Part shown: positions 13,260-22,174 of the stretch, in pieces
Layout: each line of letters begins with the position of its first letter
Numbering within the stretch: the stretch's first letter is position 1
Assembly (NCBI GenBank): GCA_031368465.1
Contig: JANMNT010000374.1
Span: 1 to 22,350 of the forward strand
Length of the DNA stretch: 22,350 nucleotides
Direction: 5' to 3'
DNA from: UKL13-2 sp031368465
GTDB lineage: Bacteria; Pseudomonadota; Gammaproteobacteria; Burkholderiales; Usitatibacteraceae
Notes under the pieces: model-generated
What the model was told of the DNA's origin: nothing
The model's database searches: none
What the model saw: the letters and a program-made list of their open reading frames with translations, nothing else
Translations under genes and position numbers: made by a program

Positions 13260-16179
13260 CACGACTTACCTCTCGCAAAACGTACTCGATGTCCTCGCTA
13301 CCGAGCGGGTGACAGTAGTAACGCCGAATCGGCGTCTTGCGGTCGCGCTCAAACGTACCTATGACAGCGCCCAACAACAAGCCGGCCACCTGGCATGGGC
13401 GGCACCCGATATCCTGCCACTGGCAACGTTCTTGGTCCGCACTTACCAAGCGATTCGTTTGTGCGCCGATACCACTGCCACCAGTATGGCCACCACTGCC
13501 CGACTAATTGACGCCCCGCAGAGCCATCTGTTGTGGGAGCAGGTGATTCGTCAGTCAGATACCAGTGCTGCATTGCTGTCAGTGCCGCAAACCGCAAAAC
13601 AGGCCGCAGCCGCCTGGTCGGTGGCAAATCAGTGGCGAATATTGGATGCCATGCGTGGTTATCCGCTGCACGAGGACGGGCAGGTGTTCTTTTCGTGGGC
13701 GCTCAGCTACCAGCAGCTGTGCCGCGAAATGAATGTGATTGATCACGCGGTGTTGCCGGATGTGCTCGCCAATAGCTTGACCGCGACGTTGGCACATACA
13801 ACAGCAGGAGAAAAACTTGCAAACGATTTGCGACCGCGACAATTACTGACGGCGGGTTTTGACATTGTCACACCGCAGGTCGAGACCTTTTTTAAGGTAT
13901 GTTCTGATATTGGCATCGAGGTTGGCTCGTTATTCGATGCCACTAATGCTGCCGTGACCGCCAGCGCCACCAAACGCGTCGTGTTCACGACTGAGGATGA
14001 CGAGTTGCGCGCCTGCGCCGCCTGGGCGCGCGCCCAACTTGAGGCGAGTATTGGTACCCGCATCGCCATCGTGGTGCCGGATCTGCAAAACAAACGCAGC
14101 CGGATGTTGCGTGTATTGACGGACGCATTGGAGCCCATGGCGCGTGCGCAAATGAAGTCAGGCGCTGATGCACCGTCGGTATCTTTGCTGTTTAATCTCT
14201 CGCTCGGCTTGCCGTTGAACGAATACGGACTGGTCAGTGACGCGCTTGAATTAATCGAATTTTCGCAAGGCCGGCCGCTGTCGTTTGCGCGTTTCAGCGC
14301 GCTGTTGCGTTCACCGTTTGTTGGCGGTGCCGAGCGTGAGTTGGCGGCCCGCGCAAAACTTGATGCGCTGTTGCGTGACAGACTCTCTGCAGAGGTCAGC
14401 CTGTTGGCCTTGCAAAAGTTTTTCAAGCTAAACGCAAGTAAACAATTGGAGAACGTTGCGCGGCAATGCTCGTCGTGGATGGAAATCATCGACAAGGTTG
14501 TCGCAATTCCGGTTGAGACTGCCACGCCGACCAACAAAAAAGTCGCGGGACCAACCAAGCGTTCACCGCACGACTGGAGCCGCCATTTCACCAAGGTGCT
14601 CAGCGCATGGGGTTTCCCCGGTGAACGCACATTGGGATCGGCTGACTTTCAGGTGCTGGCAAAATTTCGCGATGCCCTCGACATGTTGGCCGCGCTGGAA
14701 AACGTACAGCCGCGCATGCGTGCGGATGAAGCACTTGCCCAGTTGCGGCGCATTGTTGGTGACACCGTCTTTCAGCCGGAATCGGCTGACGGCAATCTGG
14801 CGCCGATTCAGGTGCTGGGAATTCTTGAATCGGCCGGTCAATCGTTTGATCCGTTTGATGCAATGTGGGTGACAGGTCTCAGCGACGACGCGTGGCCGCT
14901 CGCGGCGCGTCCCAATCCCTTTATCCCGGCGGCGCTGCAGCGACAGGCGGGTGTGACCGAGGCGTCTGCCGCCGCCTCTCTTGCGCTCGACAGACGTATC
15001 ACTGACGGTTGGCGGCACAGCACAAATGAATTGATCGTCAGTCATGCTGTGCATGAAGGAAGTGGTGGCAGCCGTGGTAGCCAAGAAGCGCGACAAGCGA
15101 GCGCCTTGATCAGTCACTTTGCAATGCAACCTGCAAGCCCGCCGACGGCGAACTATGCGGAAATGCTGCAGGCCGTCAACGCGTCACATGCGCGTTCGGC
15201 CATTCCAGATACGACGTTGTCGCCCTTGTCGACGCCGACCACCGTATCCGGCGGCTCGGGCATTATTCGCGACCAAGCCGCGTGCCCATTCCGGGCGTTT
15301 GCGCGGCATCGATTGTCCGCCAAACCATTGGCAGAGCCCGCGGGCGGTCTTGACGCCGCCACCCGCGGCACGTTGCTACACCGGGTGTTAAGTCTCGTTT
15401 GGTCGAAATTAAAGTCCCAAGCGACGTTGCTCGCGATGGACGCAGATGCCACCAGCACACTCATCAACGACGCGGTGCATCAGGCGATTGCGGAAGTGCG
15501 TGCCGATGGTGCCGAGATGTTGGTTGGCCGGTTTGCGGCAATCGAGCACACGCGGCTTTGCGAGGTCGTGACGGCGTGGTTGGCGGTTGAGCGTGAACGC
15601 CTGCCGTTTGAGGTGGCGGCGTGTGAAGAGGCGCGCAAGGTTGAGGTTTCCGGCATGTTGATGCGGCTGCAACTTGATCGCCTCGATCGTTTGCACGACG
15701 GCACCTACGCGTTGATTGATTACAAAACCGGCGTGGCGCAGGTCAAGGGCTGGCTGGGTGAACGCCCCGACGAACCGCAACTACCACTTTATTTTCACAC
15801 TGCTGAACAGGAAATTTCCGCACTCGCATTCGCCCGGCTTAAACGCGGCAAGACGTTTGGCTTTGAAGGCGTCTCAGCGACCGACAATATTCTGCCCAAC
15901 GTCACGCCGATCGAACAAAAGCGCGGCATGCAGGACCGTGGTTATGTGTCGTGGGACGTGTTGGTACAGGAATGGGAAGTCGCGTTGGACAATCTGGCAC
16001 GGCAGTTTGTGAGTGGCATCGCCGCGGTTGACCCAAAAAATGGCGGGCTCACCTGTGCGCAGTGCGACCTGCAAAGTGTTTGCCGGGTGGCAGAATTTAC
16101 CGGTGCCGCCGGTGAAGTTGACGTCGACGACACAGCTGTTGACGGCGCAATCACAAATACGGGTGCTGGCGATGAGTAG
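13249..16179 (+). CDS. AddB-like PD-(D/E)XK nuclease, probable double-strand break repair protein
   Basis: This 976-residue protein resembles the 'probable DNA repair protein' family related to AddB. Near the N-terminus VTVVTPNRRLAVALKR is the remnant of the helicase-like Walker region typical of AddB relatives; it lacks a clear P-loop. At the C-terminus LIDYKTG supplies nuclease residues Asp824 and Lys826, followed by QLPLYF. Cys679 (AACPFRAFARH) and Cys936, Cys939 and Cys945 form the iron-sulphur staple of AddB-type nucleases. The start is uncertain: TTG at 13249 overlaps fdxA by 11 bp, and a GTG at 13309 would trim 20 residues. The downstream gene overlaps by 8 bp and encodes the matching helicase. 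The pair is expected to process DNA ends for recombination, with no recC or recD nearby. Confidence 0.88.
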   Translation: MRSNTTYLSQNVLDVLATERVTVVTPNRRLAVALKRTYDSAQQQAGHLAWAAPDILPLATFLVRTYQAIRLCADTTATSMATTARLIDAPQSHLLWEQVIRQSDTSAALLSVPQTAKQAAAAWSVANQWRILDAMRGYPLHEDGQVFFSWALSYQQLCREMNVIDHAVLPDVLANSLTATLAHTTAGEKLANDLRPRQLLTAGFDIVTPQVETFFKVCSDIGIEVGSLFDATNAAVTASATKRVVFTTEDDELRACAAWARAQLEASIGTRIAIVVPDLQNKRSRMLRVLTDALEPMARAQMKSGADAPSVSLLFNLSLGLPLNEYGLVSDALELIEFSQGRPLSFARFSALLRSPFVGGAERELAARAKLDALLRDRLSAEVSLLALQKFFKLNASKQLENVARQCSSWMEIIDKVVAIPVETATPTNKKVAGPTKRSPHDWSRHFTKVLSAWGFPGERTLGSADFQVLAKFRDALDMLAALENVQPRMRADEALAQLRRIVGDTVFQPESADGNLAPIQVLGILESAGQSFDPFDAMWVTGLSDDAWPLAARPNPFIPAALQRQAGVTEASAAASLALDRRITDGWRHSTNELIVSHAVHEGSGGSRGSQEARQASALISHFAMQPASPPTANYAEMLQAVNASHARSAIPDTTLSPLSTPTTVSGGSGIIRDQAACPFRAFARHRLSAKPLAEPAGGLDAATRGTLLHRVLSLVWSKLKSQATLLAMDADATSTLINDAVHQAIAEVRADGAEMLVGRFAAIEHTRLCEVVTAWLAVERERLPFEVAACEEARKVEVSGMLMRLQLDRLDRLHDGTYALIDYKTGVAQVKGWLGERPDEPQLPLYFHTAEQEISALAFARLKRGKTFGFEGVSATDNILPNVTPIEQKRGMQDRGYVSWDVLVQEWEVALDNLARQFVSGIAAVDPKNGGLTCAQCDLQSVCRVAEFTGAAGEVDVDDTAVDGAITNTGAGDE

Positions 16180-19100
16180 CGTGACTAGCGTCGTCATCGA
16201 TAACGATGAGCGCCTGCGCGCGTTGGATGTTGGCCAATCGTTCATCGTTCGTGCGCCCGCTGGCTCCGGCAAAACGCGGCTGCTGATTCAGCGTTATCTC
16301 GCCTTGCTGGCGACGGTGGATGAGCCGGAAGAAGTGATCGCCATTACGTTCACCCGCAAAGCGGCGGCGGAAATGCGTGCGCGGGTGCTGAGTGCTTTTG
16401 CGACAATTGATGCAAGTGACAATGGCGGCGGCGATAGGGGCGACGATACAACGACCCGCACGCTGGCGACCCAAGTACTCGCACGTGACGCCGAGCGCGG
16501 CTGGCAGTTGTTGTCAAATTCGGCGCGCCTGCGTATCCAGACCATCGATTCCCTCAACACCTCCCTGACACGACAAATGCCGATGATGTCGCGCTTTGGT
16601 GCGCAGCCGGAGAGTGTCGATGACGCGAGTGTGTTGTATCGGCGTGCTGCACGCCAGTTGTTGGCACAAATTAATGATGACGAACCGGTCGCAGACGACA
16701 TCGCCACACTGTTGACCCATCTCGACAACAATCTCGGCGTGGTGGAAAGCCTGATCGCCGATATGTTGCGCGGACGTGATCATTGGTTACGCAATCTGCC
16801 GCAAATGCATCAACGCAAAGCGCTTGAAGCGGCGCTGACACGGGTGCGAGAGCACGCGGTGGCAGAAGTCGCTGCGTTGTATCCGGCAATTGAAAGAACC
16901 GAAACCCTAGCGTTGGTGCGCTTTTCCGGGCAAAACTTGCTCAAAGAGTCCGTCGATAGTGCACTTTCAGGATGTGCAACTCTCGGTGTCTTTCCTGATG
17001 GTCGGGTGGAATCGCTACCTGCATGGCTGGCGATTGCCGATTTGTTGCTGACCAAAGACGGTGCGTGGCGCAAACCGGGCGGCATCAACAAAAAAGTCGG
17101 CTTTCCGACCAGCAAAATCAAAGAAGAAAAGGCGCTGCTTGATGCGATGAAGGCGCGTATCGGTGCGCTATTGGAATCGTTTGCCTCGGACGAGGTGCAG
17201 GGCCCAACACTCGCAGCGAAGTTGGATGCATTGCGCACGCTACCGCCCGGCGATTACACCGATGCGGAGTGGCAGGTGTTGGGCGCGATTGTGCGGCTGT
17301 TGCCCTACGCCACCGCGCAGCTGTGGGATGTATTCGGCGCCGAAGGCGAGTGTGACTTCACCGAAATTGCGCAGGCAGCCTCGCGGGCATTGGGGTCGGA
17401 CGACGAACCAACCGACCTCGCACTGGCGCTCGACTATCGCATCCGCCATTTGTTGGTCGATGAGTTTCAAGATACCTCGTTTGCACAATTTGAATTGCTG
17501 GAAAGACTCACGCGTGGCTGGACCCCGGACGATGGGCGCACGCTGTTTGTGGTGGGTGACCCGATGCAGTCGATCTACCGCTTCCGCGAGGCGGAGGTGG
17601 GGCTGTTCCTGCGCGCCCGTCATTCGGGCTTGGGAGGTGTGTCGCTGACGCCGCTGACGCTGTCAGTGAACTTCCGCTCGGTACCCGGTGTGGTGGCGTG
17701 GGTGAACAACACCTTTAGCCAGCTGATGCCAAGCGCGGAGGATGCAACCACCGGCGTGGTGCCTTATGCCCAGTGTGTTGCGTTTGGGAGCGAAGGCCAA
17801 CCGGCAGAAGATGCGGTGAGCATGCATTGGACAGTAAATCATCGAGTTGATACCACCGACGCGAATCCGGAAGTGGTATCGACTCCCGCTGAAATTGAAG
17901 CCCAGAAGGTGGTGGACATTATTCGGCAAACGCGCCTCGACAAACCTGATGCAAGTATTGCGCTGCTCATTCGTAATCGCGGCCACTTGCGCGAAATTGT
18001 GCCAGCGTTGAAAGCCGCAGATGTTGAATTTCATGCCGTCGATATTGATCCGCTCAAGGACCGGCCGGTGGTGCAGGATTTGTTTGCACTTACCCGTGCG
18101 CTGTTGCATGTGGCAGACCGCATCGCATGGCTGGCCATCCTGCGTGCGCCGTGGTGTGGGCTGACGCTAAACGACCTCGCCGCGCTCACGGCGAGTGTGG
18201 TGCCGGTTGATGGTGTATTAATACCGGACCCGCGTACCGTGTGGGAAATGATCAACGATATATCGCGGCTCGAAACACTCTCTGCAGACGGGTGTCAGCG
18301 AATCGAGAAGATGCGCAACGTATTACACACGGCGATACAAACGCGCCGCCGCGCGCCGCTGCGGGATGCCGTGGAGCAATGCTGGTTGGCGTTATCGGGG
18401 CCTGCGTGTTTGTATGCAACCACTGATCTTGACGACGCCATGACATTTCTGGATTTGCTTGAAGCCGAGGCGCAGGAGCAAAGTGGCGGCGCGCAGATTG
18501 TCAGTCTCGGTGCGCTGCAAGCGCAGATGGAGCGGTTGTATTCGGGTGGCGGAAGTTTGACCGGTGGGGCCAACAACAGCGCCAACAACAATGCCAACCC
18601 CGTGCCGCCCGTACAGATCATGACCATCCACAAAGCCAAGGGCCTTGAATTTGATACTGTGATTGTTCCCGGCTTGGATCGCCCCCCACGGCACGACGAC
18701 AAAAAGTTGTTGGTATGGACGGAGCAAGCTGATGTTGATCGCGGTGGACACGAACTCTTGCTCGCACCCATCCGCGAGACGGGCGCGGATGATGACACCG
18801 ACGCCATCTATCAATACATCACCAAACTCGACCGAGCCAAACAGCAGCATGAAGATGTGCGATTGCTGTATGTCGCGGCCACCCGCGCCGAGCGGCGTTT
18901 GCATTTGCTGGCGACACTCACCATCAAAGAGAAGGATGGCCAGGCGGAAATGGTTGCGCCGAAGTCGGCCAGCCTGTTGGGTGCGTTGTGGCCGGCAGTG
19001 ATGCCGTCGATCACCGCGCTGTTGGCTGATGGAGAATCCAATCGCGATGAGGCAGCAACAAGGCAACACAAGTTGCTCAACCCGCACATGTCAGTTGATG

Positions 19101-19795
19101 ATGCACAAAGTGGTGGACCGACACGACTGGCGATTGATCACCCGCAGCCGTTGATGGCGCAACCACTCTTGCCGGACGGCAGCGGTTCGGTTGGCGACGG
19201 CAATACAAATGCCCTACCAGCACCGCAGATAGATTTTGAATGGGCGACTGACACTGCCCGTCACGTCGGCACGGTGGTGCATTCGTTGTTGCAACGGATC
19301 GCGCTGGATGGTGTTGATGCCTGGAATCCGGCCCGAGTCGGGGCTTCCAGCCCGTCGGTTCACCAAGAGCTTGCCCGTCTTGGCGTCAGGGCAAACGAAT
19401 TAAAGCCGGCAGGGGATCGTGTTGCCGCGGCGCTAATCAAGACGCTGGCTGACCAACGCGGTCAATGGACGCTCAAAACGCATCATGATGCACGATCAGA
19501 ATGGCGCCTTACCGGCTTGACGGATGGTGCGCCCATCAACGTTGCGCTTGATCGCACGTTTGTCGACGCTGATGGTGTGCGTTGGATCATCGACTTCAAA
19601 ACCGGCAGCCACGAGGGTGCGGATGTCGACGCGTTTCTTGATAACGAACAACGGCGCTACCGCGCACAATTGGAAACCTATGCTGCGCTGGTGCAGGCGA
19701 TGATGATGGATGAAAAACCAATACGGCTTGGCTTGTATTTTCCGATGTTGGGTGGTTGGCGGGAGTGGAATTGGCGGGCGGGTGAAGCGCCGTAG
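16172..19795 (+). CDS. AddA/RecB-like UvrD-family helicase-nuclease
   Basis: This is a 1207-residue superfamily 1A helicase fused to a C-terminal nuclease, partner of the AddB-like protein. Helicase motifs in order are the P-loop APAGSGKT with Lys34, TFTRKAAAEMR (Ia), VDEFQDT with Asp430-Glu431 (II), VVGDPMQSIYRFR (III), LSVNFRS (IV), TIHKAKGLEFD (V) and LLYVAATRAERRL (VI). Near the end RWIIDFKTG gives Asp1141 and Lys1143 of a PD-(D/E)XK nuclease, followed by QLETYAALV. The ATG at 16172 is used because the open frame upstream runs through the AddB-like gene. The ATGAGTAG junction overlaps the two genes by 8 bp. Together they should unwind and resect broken DNA ends. Confidence 0.93.
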   Translation: MSSVTSVVIDNDERLRALDVGQSFIVRAPAGSGKTRLLIQRYLALLATVDEPEEVIAITFTRKAAAEMRARVLSAFATIDASDNGGGDRGDDTTTRTLATQVLARDAERGWQLLSNSARLRIQTIDSLNTSLTRQMPMMSRFGAQPESVDDASVLYRRAARQLLAQINDDEPVADDIATLLTHLDNNLGVVESLIADMLRGRDHWLRNLPQMHQRKALEAALTRVREHAVAEVAALYPAIERTETLALVRFSGQNLLKESVDSALSGCATLGVFPDGRVESLPAWLAIADLLLTKDGAWRKPGGINKKVGFPTSKIKEEKALLDAMKARIGALLESFASDEVQGPTLAAKLDALRTLPPGDYTDAEWQVLGAIVRLLPYATAQLWDVFGAEGECDFTEIAQAASRALGSDDEPTDLALALDYRIRHLLVDEFQDTSFAQFELLERLTRGWTPDDGRTLFVVGDPMQSIYRFREAEVGLFLRARHSGLGGVSLTPLTLSVNFRSVPGVVAWVNNTFSQLMPSAEDATTGVVPYAQCVAFGSEGQPAEDAVSMHWTVNHRVDTTDANPEVVSTPAEIEAQKVVDIIRQTRLDKPDASIALLIRNRGHLREIVPALKAADVEFHAVDIDPLKDRPVVQDLFALTRALLHVADRIAWLAILRAPWCGLTLNDLAALTASVVPVDGVLIPDPRTVWEMINDISRLETLSADGCQRIEKMRNVLHTAIQTRRRAPLRDAVEQCWLALSGPACLYATTDLDDAMTFLDLLEAEAQEQSGGAQIVSLGALQAQMERLYSGGGSLTGGANNSANNNANPVPPVQIMTIHKAKGLEFDTVIVPGLDRPPRHDDKKLLVWTEQADVDRGGHELLLAPIRETGADDDTDAIYQYITKLDRAKQQHEDVRLLYVAATRAERRLHLLATLTIKEKDGQAEMVAPKSASLLGALWPAVMPSITALLADGESNRDEAATRQHKLLNPHMSVDDAQSGGPTRLAIDHPQPLMAQPLLPDGSGSVGDGNTNALPAPQIDFEWATDTARHVGTVVHSLLQRIALDGVDAWNPARVGASSPSVHQELARLGVRANELKPAGDRVAAALIKTLADQRGQWTLKTHHDARSEWRLTGLTDGAPINVALDRTFVDADGVRWIIDFKTGSHEGADVDAFLDNEQRRYRAQLETYAALVQAMMMDEKPIRLGLYFPMLGGWREWNWRAGEAP

Positions 19796-19885
19796 CTGGC
19801 CCATAGCTGACATCGCGATTGCCCGAAAGCCGACATCCGTTTGGTCGCGGAAAGTCCTGGGAGGCTCGGCTCCGATTGCTATCGG

Positions 19886-20104
19886 CTAAAAACAATTTGA
19901 CTCAGACCCCTTGTTGTCCGCAGCCGGCATCTGTGCTGGCGTCAGACCTGAATAGGTCCAGATGACATTTACGGGAGGGATGCTCACTTCCGGCAGGATG
20001 TCGGTGGACATACGCTTGGCCGAAAACAGACCAAACAACAGGATCAGTATCGCTAGCACGCCCATCGTGTATTTGTGCTGTAGCGCATATTGACCAATCC
20101 ACAT
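19886..20104 (-). pseudogene. 5' remnant of an RND-family efflux transporter
   Basis: The first ~60 codons (20104 down to about 19928) encode the standard start of an RND pump inner-membrane protein. They read MWIGQYALQHKYT, a hydrophobic first helix (LAILILLFGLFSAKR), then MSTDILPEVSIPPVNVIWTY and SGLTPAQM. An intact protein would have over 1000 residues. Here similarity stops after the Met at 19928 and the frame ends in unrelated sequence at 19886. No membrane fusion partner lies upstream. The break is next to the TTTGACTCAGACCCC motif, which points to loss by insertion and deletion. The fragment keeps an open frame, so it may be recent, but it cannot make a working pump. Confidence 0.82.
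19891..19915. mobile_element. Possible mobile-element scar at the RND break
   Basis: AACAA (19891-19895) and TTGTT (19911-19915) are inverted and flank TTTGACTCAGACCCC. Sequences of the GGGGTCTGAGTCAAA type commonly flank small transposon-like or transposase-associated repeats in bacterial genomes (from memory). The motif lies about 12 bp beyond the point where RND similarity ends. No transposase gene is present, so this is only a suspected scar. Confidence 0.35.
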
Positions 20105-20477
20105 GGCGATTCCCTAGGTCGTCTCGTTGGCTTGTTGTTGGCTTGTGAGTAGCAAGCCCCACGTAAGCTTGGCATGTCTGTGGCGAAAAAGTTCCTGGCG
20201 CGTCTCCCGAATTGGTTGTGTGTGGGTTAAAAGGCTTTCAACTGAGCATGCGAGGCACGCTGAGCAAACCGGTGTGGCGAATCGGACAAACAAACATCTG
20301 CCGCCGCTTTTCCGAAACGTCCAGCTACAATTAGCAACGACAAATAGGGGCAGGCAATGACATTTGTAATTCATTAAGCTAGCATGTAGTCTTCGCGTAA
20401 AAACGAGGTCTGCAATCAATAAAAGGGCGCTTGAAATTCCTACACTCCGAAATCGACCGTTTAGCGCTCGCGGGGCA
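20105..20477. other. Intergenic region before the BtaA-like operon
   Basis: No supported gene lies here. There is a perfect 6-bp hairpin, GGCTTG-TGAGTAG-CAAGCC, at 20140-20158. A TACAAT -10-like box occurs near 20325, without a clear -35. A strong ribosome binding site (AGGGGCAGG, 20346-20354) precedes an ATG at 20357 that opens only a six-codon frame, MTFVIH. The frame of the next gene is open back to 20370 but has no standard start before the TTG at 20478. Confidence 0.45.
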
Positions 20478-21440
20478 TTGCAGTTTGCGGTAGTCCGCGA
20501 AGACCCCAGGATCGAGCTCGAAGTGCTCGCCCGACACCCTTGCCAACGCCTGTTGTTGGTCACTTCCGGGGGCTGCACTGCGCTTGCTCTGCGGGCAGCC
20601 GATCCGCAGGTTTGCATCACCTTGGTAGACCCCAATGCCGAGCAGTTTTCGCACTTGGATCGAAAGCGCCGAGCATTGAGTGCACTGAGCGGCGACGCCT
20701 TGAAGGAAGCCTTCAATATTGGCCATTCGAATTCGACCGGTCTCTCGGAGTCAGGCAACTTTGAGGCGCTGTTTCGTGGCTTGCGGGGTTTTCTACACGA
20801 CTTCGTATTGCCTTACGAGGCGTGGTCGCGATTGTTCAGCAATCAATCTCAATCCTCCGAAACACTACATCGCGCGTTCGCCAGCCCCTACTGGCCGGTC
20901 GCCTTTCAGCTGTACTTCTCAGATACGCTGCTCAACACGATGTTCGGCGTTGACGCGACCCAGCATGCCGCGCCGGGCAGCTACCCCGGCTACTTCCAAG
21001 CGCTGATCGAGCGCGGCTTGCGGCGCGCTGACGCGCATTGCAATCCGTTTTTGCACCACATCTTTTTGGGCCACTACGTGGATCGCCGCGAGTGCCTGCC
21101 GATCTTTCTCCAAACCCTGCCGTCACAGGCTGGCGATGTTGAGTTCACCTACGTGCATGGCCGGCTCGAGGACGTAGCCAATCTCGGCGAGCACGACTTT
21201 GTTGATCTCTCCAACATTCTCGATTGGAGTACCCCCGAGGCCGTCGCATGCTTGTGCGCGCATCTGGCAGAAGTCCTCCGCCCCGGCGCCGTCGTCATGT
21301 GGCGTCAACTCAACAACTGGCGAGACCTTGAGGCTTGCTTTAATGGCCGCTTCGCCTTCGACGCGGCATTCGGACACGCGTTGCAGGCACGGGACCAAAG
21401 CCTGTTCTATTCAAGTATCCATGTCGGAGTACGCCAGTGA
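20478..21440 (+). CDS. DUF3419/BtaA-like SAM 3-amino-3-carboxypropyl transferase
   Basis: BtaA moves the 3-amino-3-carboxypropyl group of S-adenosylmethionine to diacylglycerol, making a homoserine ether lipid. Other DUF3419 members may use other acceptors. The 320-residue product starts FAVVREDPRIELEV, then a SAM-binding strand and loop LLLVTSGGCTALAL (26-39) and an acidic VDPN (50-53). The late signature FVDLSNILDW and the following PGAVVMWRQLNN are typical of the family. The TTG at 20478 is the only standard start near the homologous region and has only a weak GGGG upstream. An N-terminal extension with a non-standard start, or a frameshift from the well-signalled ATG at 20357, is possible. 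The next gene overlaps by 4 bp (GTGA). The true acceptor substrate is unknown. Confidence 0.82.
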   Translation: MQFAVVREDPRIELEVLARHPCQRLLLVTSGGCTALALRAADPQVCITLVDPNAEQFSHLDRKRRALSALSGDALKEAFNIGHSNSTGLSESGNFEALFRGLRGFLHDFVLPYEAWSRLFSNQSQSSETLHRAFASPYWPVAFQLYFSDTLLNTMFGVDATQHAAPGSYPGYFQALIERGLRRADAHCNPFLHHIFLGHYVDRRECLPIFLQTLPSQAGDVEFTYVHGRLEDVANLGEHDFVDLSNILDWSTPEAVACLCAHLAEVLRPGAVVMWRQLNNWRDLEACFNGRFAFDAAFGHALQARDQSLFYSSIHVGVRQ

Positions 21441-22174
21441 TTCCCCGGGCTTTGAATGAGTTGATTGATGAGGTTCTGGCCGAAACGCCATTCCGAGACA
21501 ATGCCTACTTCGCCGCTCTGCGCGGCGGAACATTTGATCGCGAAGACTTCATTGAAACGCAGATTCAGTTTTACTTTGCGGTGGCTTTTTTCGGTCGACC
21601 GATGGCCGCGGTGGCGGCGAAAATTCCCAGTGCCAAGCTGCGTGTGGAGATTCTTCGAAACGTCTGGGAGGAGCACGGCGAAGGCGACGAAGGGATAACC
21701 CATGGCTCCACTTTTCTCGCCTTGCTCAATCGCCTCGACGGCATCACTCAATCTGACGTCGAACATCGCGTGCTCTGGCCCGAAGTGCGGCTGTTCAACA
21801 CGATGCTCACCGGCGCATGCGTGATCGACGATTACTTGGTCGGTGTTGGCGTGATGGGCATGATTGAACGGATGTTCTCCGAAATCTCCGGCTGGATCGG
21901 TACTGGCATTGTTGAGAGCGGCTGGCTCAGTGCTGAGCAGATGATTCACTACAACGTGCATCAGGCGCTGGACGTGCGCCACTCAGAAGACTTTTTTGCC
22001 GTGTTGGCGCAACCCTTTGAGCGTGACGCTGACAGTCGTTATTTGATCGCGCAAGGGCTGCGCCTGGGCGCGTTTGGCTTCAATCGGTTTTACGAAGATC
22101 TGTTTGCTGCCCGTAAGCGGCGCATGTTGGTGGGAGTAAGTACGTCGCCGGACGTCAATGACCGGGGTGGCTGA
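21437..22174 (+). CDS. Haem-oxygenase-like di-iron oxidase (HDO/CADD/TenA-fold 'iron-containing redox enzyme')
   Basis: This is a 245-residue all-helical protein of the PqqC/TenA/CADD fold. The core E-x6-H segment is EGDEGITH, giving Glu82 and His89. Glu144 lies in MIERMF, and HQALDVRH gives His175, Asp179 and His182. This spacing matches the six metal ligands of CADD (Glu81, His88, Glu142, His174, Asp178, His181, from memory), so a working di-iron or Fe/Mn site is likely. Family members cleave or hydroxylate amino acids, fatty acids or N-groups using oxygen. It starts with GTG at 21437, overlapping the BtaA-like stop. It probably oxidises the product of that enzyme, which is inference from coupling alone. 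Confidence 0.84.
   Translation: MIPRALNELIDEVLAETPFRDNAYFAALRGGTFDREDFIETQIQFYFAVAFFGRPMAAVAAKIPSAKLRVEILRNVWEEHGEGDEGITHGSTFLALLNRLDGITQSDVEHRVLWPEVRLFNTMLTGACVIDDYLVGVGVMGMIERMFSEISGWIGTGIVESGWLSAEQMIHYNVHQALDVRHSEDFFAVLAQPFERDADSRYLIAQGLRLGAFGFNRFYEDLFAARKRRMLVGVSTSPDVNDRGG

Noticed and set aside
13743..14630. A 295-residue leftward frame opposite the AddB-like gene
   Set aside because: Serine-rich antisense composition and no motif; the plus-strand gene explains the sequence.
20127..20360. A 77-residue rightward frame between the RND remnant and the BtaA-like gene
   Set aside because: Composition is not protein-like (many Trp, Cys and Arg in odd places), there is no ribosome binding site and no recognisable motif.
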